A stretch of 64,000 bases of DNA, from NCBI GenBank assembly GCA_039111635.1, contig JBCAQO010000006.1, positions 868,001-932,000 of the forward strand, read 5' to 3'. The notes under the pieces were generated by a model, which did not search any database, had not been told where the DNA came from, and was given only the letters and a program-made list of their open reading frames with translations. Positions 1 to 12,504 of the stretch are shown here, in pieces. This stretch comes from Heterobasidion occidentale. Its lineage: Eukaryota; Basidiomycota; Agaricomycetes; Russulales; Bondarzewiaceae. A program made the position numbers and the translations under genes. Every line of letters starts with the position of its first letter. The first letter of the stretch is position 1.

Positions 1-1993
1 ATTTGCGACGTGTGGCCAGACAGTGTCCAGAAATTTAGCAACAGTGTCCTGTGTGTATGGGATCAGGGGCACGGATGGTTCGAGAATAGCGCCGTTGAGA
101 AATCGGCCTGATCCAAAGATTACACTGTGCGCAATGGCGGAGGATTTGCAGAGGAGGATATCTGATGGCAGAATGTCAGCGTGCTCACTAAAATGTAGCA
201 CGTCACGAACCTAGTTGCTTGTTGTCGGTCTTCTCTCCGTTACTCAAAACAGTCTAATTTTTCTAGTTATGAATATGTGTGTGATGTCATATATGTATAA
301 CACTAACCACATCGTCTGTCCGTCCTGCGTGCTTCCACAGGTGCGATTTGGTAGGCTCAGGGTGCTGAATCCACAGATCACCCGTCCTGAAACCAACTGG
401 GTTGTCTTGGTTGAGTACACAAGGCGTCACCTCACCCGGCTATGCGAAGGACATTCATCAAGTGCAAGGACAGTGGTTGGCGCTCACGCACCATCACGAC
501 TAGACTATGCAATATACCATCATCGTCGACAGGTTCAAGTTTGACCCTATATTCGTCGAGGAAGCGGTAATAGCTCCAGTCCATGGGGTCTCGTTTGCCG
601 GCGGTTGACAAGCTAGCGAGCAAGCTCGTCTCGGTCCTACAAAGTTTAGTGTCAGTGCCGAAATACTGTGACATACACATCGGACGAACATTCCATAGGC
701 AGCCATTAGGGGCACTCCACTTGCCATCAGCAAATCCCCAACATCATGTCTCAAGGATGCACCTCCAAACATGACAAGGCTGTTCTTTCTCAGAATCTGA
801 AAACGGACAATGGCTTATTAGGGAGACAGTAAAAATGCAAATAAAGGTAGGCACAAACGTCGATCCCGTGATCTTTCAGGTCTCCGTCTACGATGTCTTC
901 GAAGAGACTTGCAGCCAATATGACGTCGATATCTGTCGACCTAGATTGGAGCACAGGAAGGTGGCAAAGTGGAAAGGATGCTGAAATAGGTTGCCGAGTA
1001 TTGATAAAGGTATATATGCCTCCAACGTTCAGAAGAGTGACAAATGAAAATGTAAACCCTGTGGCCTGTATCACGAATAGGAAGTAAGTTCCAGCCTATT
1101 AACCTGTGTCACAGAGAGAAAGCGTACGTGGAACAAGGGAAGGGGGGTATAAAGCGTTGTGTGCGCCGTCTGCGGACGGTCTTTGCGCATTACTCGAGAC
1201 ATAGTCGTGATGAAGTCATGCGTCCAGGAGATTGTTTTAGGATGTCCTGAAATTCAACAATCCACGAGTTAAGATACTTGGTCGTCTCCAGAATATCGAA
1301 CGTACCTGTAGATCCGGACGTGTGGAGGTAGACAGCAGGTCTTGAAGCCTCTTTCATAAGTTCTAGATCCGAGTCATGACCTACGATGTCGTCCCAGCTG
1401 GAGAGCTCATCATATGGGGATACTAAAACTGACTCTGTGAGATCCTCATTTGGAATTTGTACCACTTCGTAATCATCGTCTTCGACACCCGCGGTGGACA
1501 CCTCTGCATCCATAATCAAGTAAGATCCATTAACGGAGTGCATAAGATGCTTGACAGCTTCAGGCGAGTTACGAGGTGAGATGGCCAGTACCTAAGCTCT
1601 CGAGGGTCAAGACGCCGGCGATAGAATGAAGTCAAAACTCCTCACAGTCCACCTGAGCATTATCATGGCTAAAAGTGTGACAAAATACGAGTAATCGCTC
1701 TTGGCCAGGAGACCAACATTAGTCGGGTCATCACCAAGCTTTCGTGGTGACCTTCTAGTTAGAGTGAGGATATGGTCTGCACGCCGCCGCACATGAGAAA
1801 GGAGATCGCGCCATGTCAGTGGGGTCAAATTTGTGTCCGTAGGTCTGCCAAGGTCATTGAGGACAAGTATGATCTCGCGGTCCAGATCGGCCTGGGCGAT
1901 GCGGACGATGTGCTCTGGAAGGGGCGAATGCAGGGAGGCGGTGACTGTGGTCAAGGAAAGCATGGGAAAATCTGGACTGCTGCTCGATGACAT
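1..1993 (-). CDS. Adenylate-forming (AMP-binding, NRPS-like) enzyme, 5' part only
   Basis: Partial gene; the start is ATG at 1993 and the 3' end lies beyond position 1. Spliced translation gives an N-terminal segment, then after an intron near 1590-1640 the adenylation P-loop HTSGSTG near 1310, then a piece reading FGGASLRHDVGDLL (about 700-750) and the later core RTGDLWIQHPEPTK (about 340-400). This motif order is that of the AMP-binding enzymes that activate a carboxylic acid as an acyl-adenylate, as in fungal NRPS-like and carboxylate-reductase-like proteins. A terminal segment CKSSAIAHSVIFGSGRF lies near 100-160. Any carrier-protein or reductase domain would lie outside the window, so the product cannot be deduced. 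At least six short exons are needed; most junctions are inferred. No related biosynthetic genes lie beside it on the visible side. Confidence 0.8.
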
Positions 1994-3518
1994 TGTTTAG
2001 GATCGCATGAAGAGGTCGCGGAGCGATGGCTGGAGCACGACCGATACGATAAGTGGTTTGAGTATGATGAGGGGAACCCGGGTTTAAATACCTTTGGGAC
2101 ATACGAATGAGTGAGATTTAAAACGTGAAGGCTCGGCAAAGCTAAGTAGGATTGGGGGAAATAGAGGATGGTTCGCCGGGACAACCGGACATCGCTCCCT
2201 TAGCTCCACTTTTTTCTGTGTCGACGACAACGGTAACATGGTAAAAGGTATTCGCAAACTTGCATGGGCACCGTGTCATTGCAATCGAGCACAAAACCCA
2301 TCAGTAATTCCGGAAGTTGCGATCTGAAACTCAGCCAATGCATCGGGACGGTGCTCCATCAAACGTTCTGTGCAGGCAAATCAGGGAGAATCAGATGCTA
2401 CACGAGATTGATTTTCCGAGAAGTATTCGTACCTCCTGCATGAGAGCATGTGCATGAAGCCCAGCTTGCTCCATCTAGCCGCTCGAGTTGGTGATGATAT
2501 GGGATCGTACAATTGCAGAGCCAATAAACAAGAAGCGGATTCTGATCTCCGTGTCTCAGCAGCTCTCAGCCGGGTATGTTATCCATCCCCTTCGACCCAA
2601 TCGAAATTGTCCAAGGACCAAGGCACGTTGAGAGGTGAGGAATATACAAGGAGATTGCCGCGTGCAACAAATCCTAGGGTTCCTCAAATTGCCAATGAAT
2701 GAATGACTTACAATAAGGTGTCCGAAAACCCATGAGATTTGGACAGAGATATACCCCATATATGGTAATGCACCATGCGCTTTTTGAATCTCAGATAAGG
2801 TATGGGATTTATGATTTCTGCCTCCCTACGGGAAAATCAACTGATTTGAAGACCTGATAAGACTCTGATAAGTAGGCCTAATCGCTTCAGGTCAATACAT
2901 TGCCGCTCCAATCCTTGCGATATTCGGCCTTGGCGTTTCCTGAAAGACAGATCTCAATGTCAAATTCTCGAAGAAAGGGATGCTTTAAGATCGTCTACTT
3001 GGACTAGTGATCAACTCAGCTTTTGATGCAGATAACAAACTGATCTGATCACGAGCCGGTTTACTGACATCAAAGCGTCGTCGCCCCTGACTGAGACTGT
3101 CCAACAGAAAAAGGAAAGCGGCTGGAAGACGCTAAAGATGGCTTGGCCACTGCCTATTGAGCGTGTCTTGTCACTCCCGGTCCTGGCACGATAATAGCCT
3201 ACCAAAGCATCTATCGTTAAGTGAGAAGTGAGGCTGGGATACTAATATTCTGCAGGTGCATATCGGGTTCAGTACTACAGTAGCTTCTCGAATCAAGAAG
3301 GCGTCACCTACTTGAATAAAGCTGGTGAAAACGAAACCGATAGCAAGTCGTTTCTATGGGTTTCATTGCTCAACCTGTCAAAGGTTAAAAGATTTCGAGT
3401 CCATGTCATAGCGAATACATTACAAGGAATGTCCAAAATACAAACGCCTCAGCCTATCACCAAGAATAGGTTACAACACAGGCGAAGAAATAGCAGCCAT
3501 GCGAAATCTAGTGCAGTC
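1994..3518. other. Intergenic stretch, upstream of the adenylation gene
   Basis: About 1.5 kb between the start of the adenylation gene and the stop codon of the GTPase gene. It has short open frames on both strands (longest about 84 codons), none with a recognisable motif or a plausible exon chain. It should hold the promoter of the leftward adenylation gene and the 3' UTR of the GTPase gene. Confidence 0.5.
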
Positions 3519-6150
3519 CTAGAGAAGACTAGTAATAACACCCAAACCCTGTATTCAGAGTGAGTGATTGTCATCGAGTAATGCACAAAGAACGACCTAC
3601 CTTCGTCCTCCCCTCTCTGAACAACAACTTCATGCCCTCCTTTACAAACTCTGGTCGGGAAATAAATTCGAATTGTACAGTCGCACGATCTCCAGTACGA
3701 AGTAGTCCTTGCGGGTGGTTGATGGAAATGATCTTGACCGTCTGTCGCACGGCCTAAGTGAATAATACATTAATGAAGAGATCACTACCCCGCCTGTAGA
3801 AGCAGTGCGAACCCCACAGTGCAGCATAGCCTAAGAGAATGCATTCAGCTCGACGGTCCAGCAATTCAAGGGTATGCATACTTGATAATTTGTCTGCATG
3901 GTGGTATTATGATACAGGATTAAGACTTGGCCTTCGAAGCGGCGAACAGCTATCGGGACACATTGAGTTGCAATGACTCATATCAAGGGGTGTCCTTTAC
4001 CTCGCGGTGGTGTTTCAGTTTTTGGGACGATCACCATGCCCTTCTTCACGTCAGTCCTTTTCACACGTTTCAGTGCACAGGATACCGTCTGCCCTGCCTC
4101 GGCCGTGACAACGTCCACGCTGTTGAATCAAATCTCGTCAACGATGGCAAATGCGACTGAACAGGAGTGTAATAGACATACCGTTTCCTCTGCATACTTT
4201 TGATGACGGTCGGGATGAAATTGCCATTCGAGTCCGGTCCTATGAACACGGCATCCCCTTTCTTGATGACCCCACTGTACACGATACCATTGACAACAGT
4301 CCCAACATAAGGAACAGACCAGATGTCGGTAACGGAATACTGCGTATACAATTACGGTGAGTGATACGTTTCGATAGGTAAGCTCAATTCTACGTACTTC
4401 GAGTGGTTGAGCAACGTCAAATCTTTCTTCATCCTCACTCGGCGAGAGAAGATTGAGAAAGGTGCGCATCTGCAAATCTCAAGGTTAGCCGACAGAATTG
4501 CTGTTTTGAATAGAAACGATTACTCACGAAATCCAATCCTGCTCCAGTTACATTCGATATTTGGAATATGGGGCATATTCTTCGTTGCCATGTCAACGTC
4601 AGCCGCATGAAAGTATGCGATGGAAAGGAGTTTTATCACCGTTCCGTAGCATATACCTGAGACACTTCGATCGCAGTCTCTTGCGAGTTGACGAAAACCG
4701 GGGTTTTCCTTCCAGATAGGTGTGAGAAGGACTTGTATACAGAAGACGTGGATTGCAAACCTGCAACCGGGACTCTTGAGAACCTTCACCACCTGTTTCA
4801 CAGTCTCTGCTAATTTATTTGGTGGAGTCATGTCAACCTACAGTTGAGATACGTATTCTTTTTCAATATGTCAAACCCACGGGAACGATTCACTAACCTT
4901 ACTGATACAGATGATTACTGGGACGCTCAGCGCGAGCGCGATAGCTAGATGTTCTTTTGACATGCCTATCAGTCCAGCGTTCGCACCCACCATTAATACT
5001 ACACAGGACGGAGCGCCAGATGTGAGGCCATAGAGTGTAGTCTTTAGATACCGCTCATGCCCAGCAAGGTCTGTCACCACTCGTAAATGCCGAGCAACCA
5101 TCACTTACGGGAGGAAAGTCACAAACCTATGAACGTGATGATTTTGGCCGACTGTACAGATATTTGATCCCAACCCAATTTGCCACGCCGAATGACATCG
5201 GGGTCATTTGAGCCTGCAGCATTCGAGAGTATTGGCTGCCCACTGGTGTCGAATCCGAGAATCTACCCACACGCAAGTCAGTCTTGTGCAAGCGTCCATA
5301 ATCACCCATATTCACTTCCATGCCAACGCTTGATGTACGACCAGTCTCGATTTCATGTTTGTGTCTGAACAAGGCAACTCGCGCGAGGCCTCTCCCGTCA
5401 TCCAGTGACCCTGCACCGAAGTATGAGAAAGTCATACCAAGACCTTCCAGATGACGCACCTCCGGTAAGAACCCCTAGCATAGTCGATTTACCACTATCC
5501 ACATTTCCTACCACAGCGCATCTAACCTCAGGTGTCAACGATACACTGGGAGGAGGTAATCGGAGCAATACTGTCGCCCGTGGGTGACCGTCCGTCGTCT
5601 TGAATAATACACATGCCTGCATGATAACGCGTCAGTGAACACATTCAGTGCACAAACCACACTACTTGCCTTTCCGCCTACTTCTTCGACAGTTCTTATC
5701 AAGTTACTGACGAGTGTATCTAGCTGCATCACGTCCCTGTCAGTCCCAGTCCATCCATCATCGAGAACCTCGCCAGCAAATAGTTTGTTGTGAGCTGGAC
5801 GTGCACCTATTCGGAAAATGAATTCGCCCCGTGAGCCTGTTAATAGCGAAGCGACAAGGTCACGAGCAGATTCGTGTTGTGTCTGGTCGTCTGAAAGAAG
5901 AAATGTCTTTGCGAACGGTAAGTCTAGGCTTGATGCTCGGTGTTACCCTAAGTACCTGGATATTCTCCTCAAGGTCTGATGTATCCGTAAGACTCCTTGG
6001 GTGTCTCCCTTGAGCCGTAGGACTATTTTTCGGATCCCTGTCATGGTGCTCTTTATCCTCCTTGCCAGGAGTGATCTGAGCTTTGTGCTTCGCGGCCTGT
6101 CGACTGCGTACTCCCTCAATCTCGTCTTGAAATGTCCGTAGACTAGTCAT
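3519..6150 (-). CDS. GTPBP1/GTPBP2-like translational GTPase
   Basis: Multi-exon gene, ATG at 6150, stop 3519-3521. G1 is GNVDSGKST (near 5490), G3 is DLAGHE (near 5050) and G4 is SKVD, created by splicing at about 4850-4910. The C-terminal part reads [31 protein letters not shown] and [14 protein letters not shown], the EF-Tu-like domain II/III signature seen in GTPBP1 proteins. The last exon encodes only GLGVITSLL and a stop. Known GTPBP1 proteins bind ribosome or tRNA-linked complexes and act in mRNA or ribosome surveillance; the role in this fungus is inferred. Length (roughly 600 residues) fits the family. It is divergent from the next gene, with 311 bp between start codons. Confidence 0.85.
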
Positions 6151-6461
6151 GATGGCAATGGAGATGATCACATGTATTAAAATAGCTGAAAGTGTGGGCT
6201 TAAATAGTAAGTTTACGAACGAGTCAACGGCTTGATGACTTACGATACTTAGGACAAAGTTGGCAGTACAAGGATGACTCCGAGACGATACGGGTGTGAT
6301 GACAGTGTGATGACTCCAGCAGATCTCAGATCTCTTCACACACGTGATCGAAACGCGGTGCGGCCCAGTGGCACGGGTTCGAACCTCAACTTTATATCTT
6401 GCCTCCTACACGCGCCTCACCATCGATATTGCATCAGAACCGCCACCTTCACGTCCGATTC
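6151..6461. promoter_or_regulatory. Divergent intergenic region (GTPBP1-like / NFKBIL1-like)
   Basis: 311 bp between two divergent ATGs. It must contain both upstream regions unless further non-coding exons exist. I see no convincing TATA box. Confidence 0.4.
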
Positions 6462-8539
6462 ATGGCACATGAAGGCGCTCCGCGACCCAGCAACGTCGCA
6501 TCTCGGTCAATCAGCGGTTCACATCCAGGCCTTCTTGACCCTTCACAAACCGCTCGACTTCTTCGACTTCCTGGAACGATACTTTCTTTTGCAGCTTTCC
6601 ATCCTCGCGCGGCATCCAGTGAAATCCGTATAGATGTCGATAAACTGTCCCTAAATGAGGAATTGTACCGACCCAAACGCGTCGTCATCGAGACTCTGCC
6701 CGACGGTGACAGTTTCTGGAGATTCGTACCTAGAGCGAGGAGAGGGATAGGCGTGGAGGACGAAGGGGCGTGGCCAAGAGTTATCAACATCTGCGGGTAT
6801 GTCTCACAGAAATGTGTCATATCTAGTCAATGACATCTCTTCCAGAGAGCTCGTAGAGTGTTCACAAGACCAGTGGGACATCTATAAACTTGATCCCGAG
6901 TATGATTGCTACGTGCAAGCCAGCCCAGAAATAACTATTGTCACCCGGAAGGAGCGGCCTCCAACCACGTCTCGAAACCCATCAAGTTCTCAATCCGCTT
7001 CATCTAGTTCATCCGGCCACCGCTTCAAGCGCCGGCTCTCGCCACCCTCGTACACAGACCAAGACACAGTTCCGATCAAAAAGCGGCGTCAGGCTGTTGA
7101 TGTTTCCAGCTCTAGCGACGACGAAAGCGAAGTTGAGATTCTGATAAATCCTTCTCGACCCCGCCCTCCACGCACAAGCACCTTAAACACGCGGCCACCT
7201 GCACGTCGAAAGCACGATAATGTTGAGGCTGAGCGAAGGATAAAGAGAGAGAAGCTTGCGCATGCACAAGGAAGACATGCTCGCGACGGACATGTAGAGG
7301 ATGGCATGGAAGTTGACTCTATCAATCCGGTGTTCACAATACCCACTACGCCTAGGAGCACCTATCAATCTGTGCCGCCATCTTCAGCAAAACGCAAAGG
7401 TATTTCAGACTCTAACATATCAAACATAGACTGATAGTCATTAAGGCAGCTCCAGTCACTCAGATGAGGACCTTCGAGCCTTCCCTACAAATTCTTCCTC
7501 AAATGGCTTCAAACCATTGAAGAGGGCGCGTACACAATCTCCTGAGTTGAGTCGACGCGAAGCGACCGAGAGACGAAAGGAAAGGGAACGAAAGAAGGCG
7601 GAGAATATCGCAAGACAATCAAATCTGCGGAAGGAACAGAGGGAGCGCGCGTTCATGGAGGATATTCTGGCAGACATTCCTGAGTTTCCTTCTCCAGCCA
7701 ATGGTGAGCTATGCCCTTTACATTTTTCATGTCAGCGTATGAATGCTTCTTTAGATACACCTGAGGAGCAGGGCCACCAGGCTGATGAGGAAGAAATACG
7801 GCAAGCTGCGATCGCCGAATCTCGCCGGAAGCTCGAGGAGTTGGAGCGAGACCGGCCAATATGGGAGCAAGCCGCGCGCGAACGCGAATTGAAACGCGCA
7901 CGCGAGGAAGAACTGGAAAAAGAACGCAAAGTGGCGGAAGAACGCGAGCGTGCAGAACGGGATCGGATACAACGGGCGGAAGATATCCGAAAGGCTGCAG
8001 CGGAGCGCAAACGGCAGCAGGAGGAAATCAATCGTCGCGCTCAGGCACAGAAAGAAGCTCAAGATAAATTTGAGAGGGAAAGACGAGAGCAGGCTGAGGC
8101 TTGGAGGAGGGAGAAGGAGAAGAAAAATCGGCAACAGCAAGAAAAATGGTCTCGAGGTGCCTGGACGTCACAGCGAGCGCTGGAACGCTACAAGACTCTT
8201 TGCGAAACTTTCGACGCTACGAAGTTCTCGGCCGACGAGCCGTTGACTTTTGAGGCTGTACCATGGCCTCTACTTGCAGCTCCATTGACTTTCTCAGTCG
8301 AGGATGTGGATTGGGCGGGGGTGGAAAAGTTCTTCGAGACAGTGAAGGACCACATGCGATGGCAGGAGTATAAAACTTTTGTCGAAAAAAGTCATCGAAG
8401 GTTTCATCCGGACCGTTGGAGCTCGAGAAGGCTTCTGAACACCATCGAAGACGAGACGGAACGAAGTTCTTTGGAGGTTGCTGCCAACACGGTTGCTCAA
8501 GCGCTGACACCGCTGTGGCGAGAGGCTAGAGGACAATAG
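6462..8539 (+). CDS. Predicted nuclear coiled-coil protein with NFKBIL1-like C-terminal HPDRW domain
   Basis: Four exons join cleanly: introns near 6797-6845, 7401-7445 and 7702-7754 each have GT..AG ends and preserve frame. The ATG at 6462 is chosen because it follows a short leader; an in-frame upstream codon at 6399 is less likely. The protein (about 640 aa) has an N-terminal globular part, a Ser/Arg-rich disordered middle with KKRR-type basic clusters suggesting nuclear entry, a long charged coiled coil (about 7780-8140), and a C-terminal globular end with RRFHPDRW and AANTVAQALTPLW. That end resembles the C-terminal domain of NF-kappa-B inhibitor-like protein 1, but no ankyrin repeats are visible. 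Function unknown; the resemblance is by motif only. Confidence 0.7.
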
Positions 8540-8733
8540 ATGGAAAACGGATATCTACTGTATATACTTTACTTAGTTCGACTACAGAGAAGTTGATAAT
8601 GTTATAGGTCTCCGCTCGGCTTGACGCGTTCCGGTCGCGTGAACTTGCACGTGGAGTAATATTCTGATCACGTGTGCTCTCTGACCGCGCGCCGTCGATG
8701 AAATTGTTCTGTGTTTAAGCAAAAGCGCCAGCC

Positions 8734-11282
8734 ATGTCTGACGACGATACCACACCAACTACCCGTCTCTTGACCCTTTTAAATGTCTCCGCAACCAGGT
8801 CTACAAAGCGCAAGCGCGAATATGAAGAATCTTCTCCATCCCTCAAACTCAACAAGAGACGGTCACAAGCCCATAAAACAGTAACAACATCCGAAATTCA
8901 AGAGCTCAAAGAAAACGGAGATGCTTCTATTCCTGTTGAGGATGTACATCAATCAAACAACAAAGCTGACGAGGGGAGAGATGAGATAGAAGATGACCAT
9001 GAATCTGAAGGTATGCCCGCACCAGGCCTTATTCTGAGCCTTCTTATAGAAACCTATGACAGCTTTTCAGGATACCTATGAAGCACACTTCGGCGCCGAA
9101 CCGTCAATATTGACTGAGATCTCTAGGGAATCTGTGGATAAACGGGCATGGACATCGTCCAACTCTTCACTCTCCAGGTTAGGCACCGTGATTGAATCCT
9201 TCCCGGCTGGAACTTCGAAGCCAGAACTCCCCAAAGAATCATCCGTGAGTTTGGAGGCTCTTGACCACTCCGCATGAAATACGAATAAATTATAAAGATC
9301 TTAGAGCGACTTCAAACACCATTCAACCAGCAGCAAGCAAGGCTTCCATCAGGTTTTTTTTTCCTTGCTCACGCTTTCGGGTCTGTGTATTGAACTTCGT
9401 TGTCGTCATAGATCTTGTGGAGCTCCAAAATAACGTACTCTCTATTCTCCCGACATACCGTGATCTTTACTATGGACAGATGTCGCTCGAAACTGTCAAC
9501 AGAGTCAGAGAAGCAACCTCTCTTCACGTCCTAAATCATGTCACGAAGTAAGGACCATCGAACCACCATTTTAAACCTTTGCTCACACTATCCTCAGAAA
9601 ACGGCGACGAGTGCTCAAAAACAACGAGCGCCTAGCGCATGCCTCAAAAAACTCCACAACCCTTCCTGAAAATGTCCAGGATCAAGGGTTCACTCGACCC
9701 TCCGTTCTCATTCTTCTCCCTTTCCGATCTTCTGCGCTTAGATGGTTGGAAGCCATCATGACCCACACCCCCGCGCCAAACTATCAAGTAGAGAATCTTG
9801 CACGGTTTCGGAACGAGTTCGGCTTACCAGAAGGTTCAGTCGATAAACTAGCCACAGCTGAACCTGGGACATACCCGCGAGATCATGTCGAAACGTTCAA
9901 GGGGAACATGGACGACAGTTTCAGAGTAGGGATCAAGCTGACGAGGAAGAGCGTCAAACTGTTCTCAGAGTTCTACGCCAGTGATATCATCTTAGCAAGC
10001 CCATTAGGATTGCGCCTATCTATTGAAAAAAACAAGTATGTCCTTCTTTTCTATTGAAGTTATTTTAATGCTCAGCGGCGTACTTGTGTCAGAAACGCAG
10101 ACTTCCTGTCATCTATAGAGATCTTGATATTTGATCAGATGGATGTTGTCACCATGCAAAATTGGGAGCATGTCGAGGTTCGCTTTCTTACCGACTTTTA
10201 CGGGACGAAGGCGCTTATTTGTGTGGCGAATAGTTTGTCTTGTCCCATATGAACAAACTACCAAAAGATTCGCACGATACCGACTTCTCACGAATCAAGC
10301 CTTGGTATCTCGATGGACAGTACGTATTTCCTTTGCATAGCATTCGACTGCTGATACAGAAGATGTGCGATACCAACAGTGCCGCCTATCTTCGCCAGAG
10401 CATCCTTTTCCTACATACGAGACTCCGGAAACGCGCAGTCTGTTCAACCAATCTCTTAAAAATGTTGCGGGCAAGATGAGGACAGTCAGACATTGGTCTC
10501 CTGTGGAGGTGCCCGAGGATTTAGACCAGGTATGACCCACAATTTGCAGCATATTGCCGAGTACTCATTCGTCTATGACAGAAATTTGTCCAATTCGACT
10601 GTTCTAACATCAAAGATGAGCCAGACAAACGATTCACACACTTCATCACTCAGGTGACGCTTTGAGGTTTACATTCTAAAAAAAACTTTAATAACGTGTC
10701 TCCTGATAGATACTTCCGACAATCTTGAAATCGGCAGTACAAAGTGCCAATACCGTGATCTTCATTCCGTCTTATTTTGACTTCATCCGTGTTCGAAACC
10801 ACTTCCGCAAGAGCAGCATCTCGTTCACAGTTCTGTCAGAGTGCGTAAACTAACACGAACTGAGGCATCTTCATTCGGGCTGAGCTGTGGATCAAACTTG
10901 CATAGGGATTCGACGAATCAAGATATCTCGCGCGCGAGGCAAGCGTTTTTCTCGGGCAAACGGTCGTTCCTGCTCGTGACCGAACGATTTCACTTTTATC
11001 GCAGGTATGTCAGCGCTATTAGTCTTCTCCTCGGATACTCAAAAATCTATCCGTGTCGGGGGCCGCAGATACAAAATCCGAGGTATTCGCAACCTGGTTT
11101 TTTTCGGCCCTCCGGATCATGCACAGTTCTATACGGAATTACTTTCTTACCCTTTCCTGGATGAGGACGTCGAGCCATCGGACGTCACATCTCGGGTTTT
11201 GTACTCGAAGTTTGATTGGTTCAGATTGGAAAGGATTGTTGGCACTAAAGGAGCTACTCAGCTGATCAGAAACGGAGTATAG
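8734..11282 (+). CDS. UTP25: U3 snoRNP-associated protein UTP25 (DEF family)
   Basis: ATG at 8734, stop ending at 11282; about ten exons. The acidic, lysine-rich N-terminus (about 100 residues) precedes the conserved body: [102 protein letters not shown] and a C-terminal [10 protein letters not shown] / [14 protein letters not shown]. This is the UTP25 (digestive-organ expansion factor) pattern, a degenerate helicase fold that lacks true Walker motifs. UTP25 acts in the nucleolar small-subunit processome, processing 18S pre-rRNA. Its stop lies about 100 bp from that of the converging ARFRP1-like gene. Confidence 0.92.
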
Positions 11283-11385
11283 GGTGTAATGCATGTGTAC
11301 ACAATGTATGGCGGACCTGACTCCTGAGACCCTGACCCATGCGGCCAGATATTTCTGACATATCTCAGTGCAGTTGAGAACACGG

Positions 11386-12409
11386 TCAGGCATCCAAATT
11401 GATACTCGCGCACATCTCTAAGAACGCTCGTCTCTGTAAAGAAGTGTTATCGCAAGCATATGCCTCGAGAACAGGAGAAGCCGCCGCATACCTACGTCTG
11501 CTATTCTGAACCCTGATGAAGAGCCAATCGACCGCAGCTCGCACGCCGGTCCTGGTTCCACAATCAGTCCATCAATGATCATGATAGCACAGTTGGCCTA
11601 CCCTTCAAGCGCGGAAACACCCATGACATCAAGACTGGCGATCCTTTCCCTCCGCTGTTCCAATTCGTTTTCTTCGCCATACCTCCGCCTAGTGCTCTCC
11701 ATTTTCCGCTGATGCCAGTCTTCGTAGTCATTCCGGATCTCCTCTACTGAAAGGCTTTGAGGGCTGTCCTGTTTGTTAGCAAGGAGTAGAAGAGGCACGC
11801 CGAGAATTTGAGGTGATGACAGGACGCTTTCTTAGGGTCCTTCGTATCGTCAGCGGCTTGATGACCAGGTCGGGAACAGACGGGAGGAGGCAAGCAGCCG
11901 TGCATACCGAATACTTCCCAGCCTTCACTGAGTCGTTCGCGGTCGTCCGCGTCGATCACGTAGACCACGGCGTGACAGTCGTCATAGTATCGAGGCCATA
12001 TTGAGCGAATGCCCCTTTGTCCGCCAAGGTCCCAGAACTGCAGGATAGTGGAGGGAAGCGTGATCCTGCCCGCTACGAAGGTTGGCTGTGAGCATTGTCT
12101 ATTTCTGCAGGTAGGGCGACGAACTGTTCTGGCCGACAGTGGGGGCTATTTTGTCTGGGGAAAGACCTGGGGTGTCGTTATAGAACGTCTTGATTTTCTC
12201 AAGTAGAGTCTGTAGTACCGGAAGTTATTGGGGTTTTCAACAGTTCATGACGAAGTTCAACTCACGGTCTTTCCGGCACCGTCCAACCCTACAATAATCA
12301 CCGAAAACTCTTCCTTTCTTATCAACGCGTTCAGTGAGTTACGAGTGCCACGACTGAAGAACAACTACCTTGTAATATATTCATGTAGGCCTCTGAGGAG
12401 GTGGTACAT
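11386..12409 (-). CDS. ARL3: ARFRP1/Arl3-type small GTPase
   Basis: ATG at 12409; stop 11386-11388. Exon 1 encodes MYHLLRGLHEYITR and splices to the P-loop GLDGAGKT. Later exons give the switch motif PTVGQN, the DLGGQRGIRSIWPRYY switch II region, NKQD (G4) and SALEGTGVRAAVDWLF (G5 and last helix). The MYxLLxGL start and the extended C-terminal half match ARFRP1 (yeast Arl3p), a trans-Golgi GTPase that recruits Arl1 and golgins, rather than myristoylated ARFs. A charged insert of about 30 residues (KMESTRRRYGEENELEQRRE) lies after NKQD, typical of the subfamily. The C-terminal tail after QNSRR could be shorter if a further intron exists. It is divergent from VMA16, with only 95 bp between the ATGs. 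Confidence 0.9.
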
Positions 12410-12504
12410 GTCCGAGGTGAAGTCACCGAACGCCACCGGAGGTAAACAACTGGCCAAACTCGAAGCGGCGGATACTGTTCATTTAGAGCATCGACGCTCA
12501 ACAC
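12410..12504. promoter_or_regulatory. 95-bp bidirectional promoter between ARFRP1-like gene and VMA16
   Basis: The whole interval between two divergent start codons is 95 bp. Transcription signals for both genes must sit here or overlap the first exons and introns. Confidence 0.5.
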
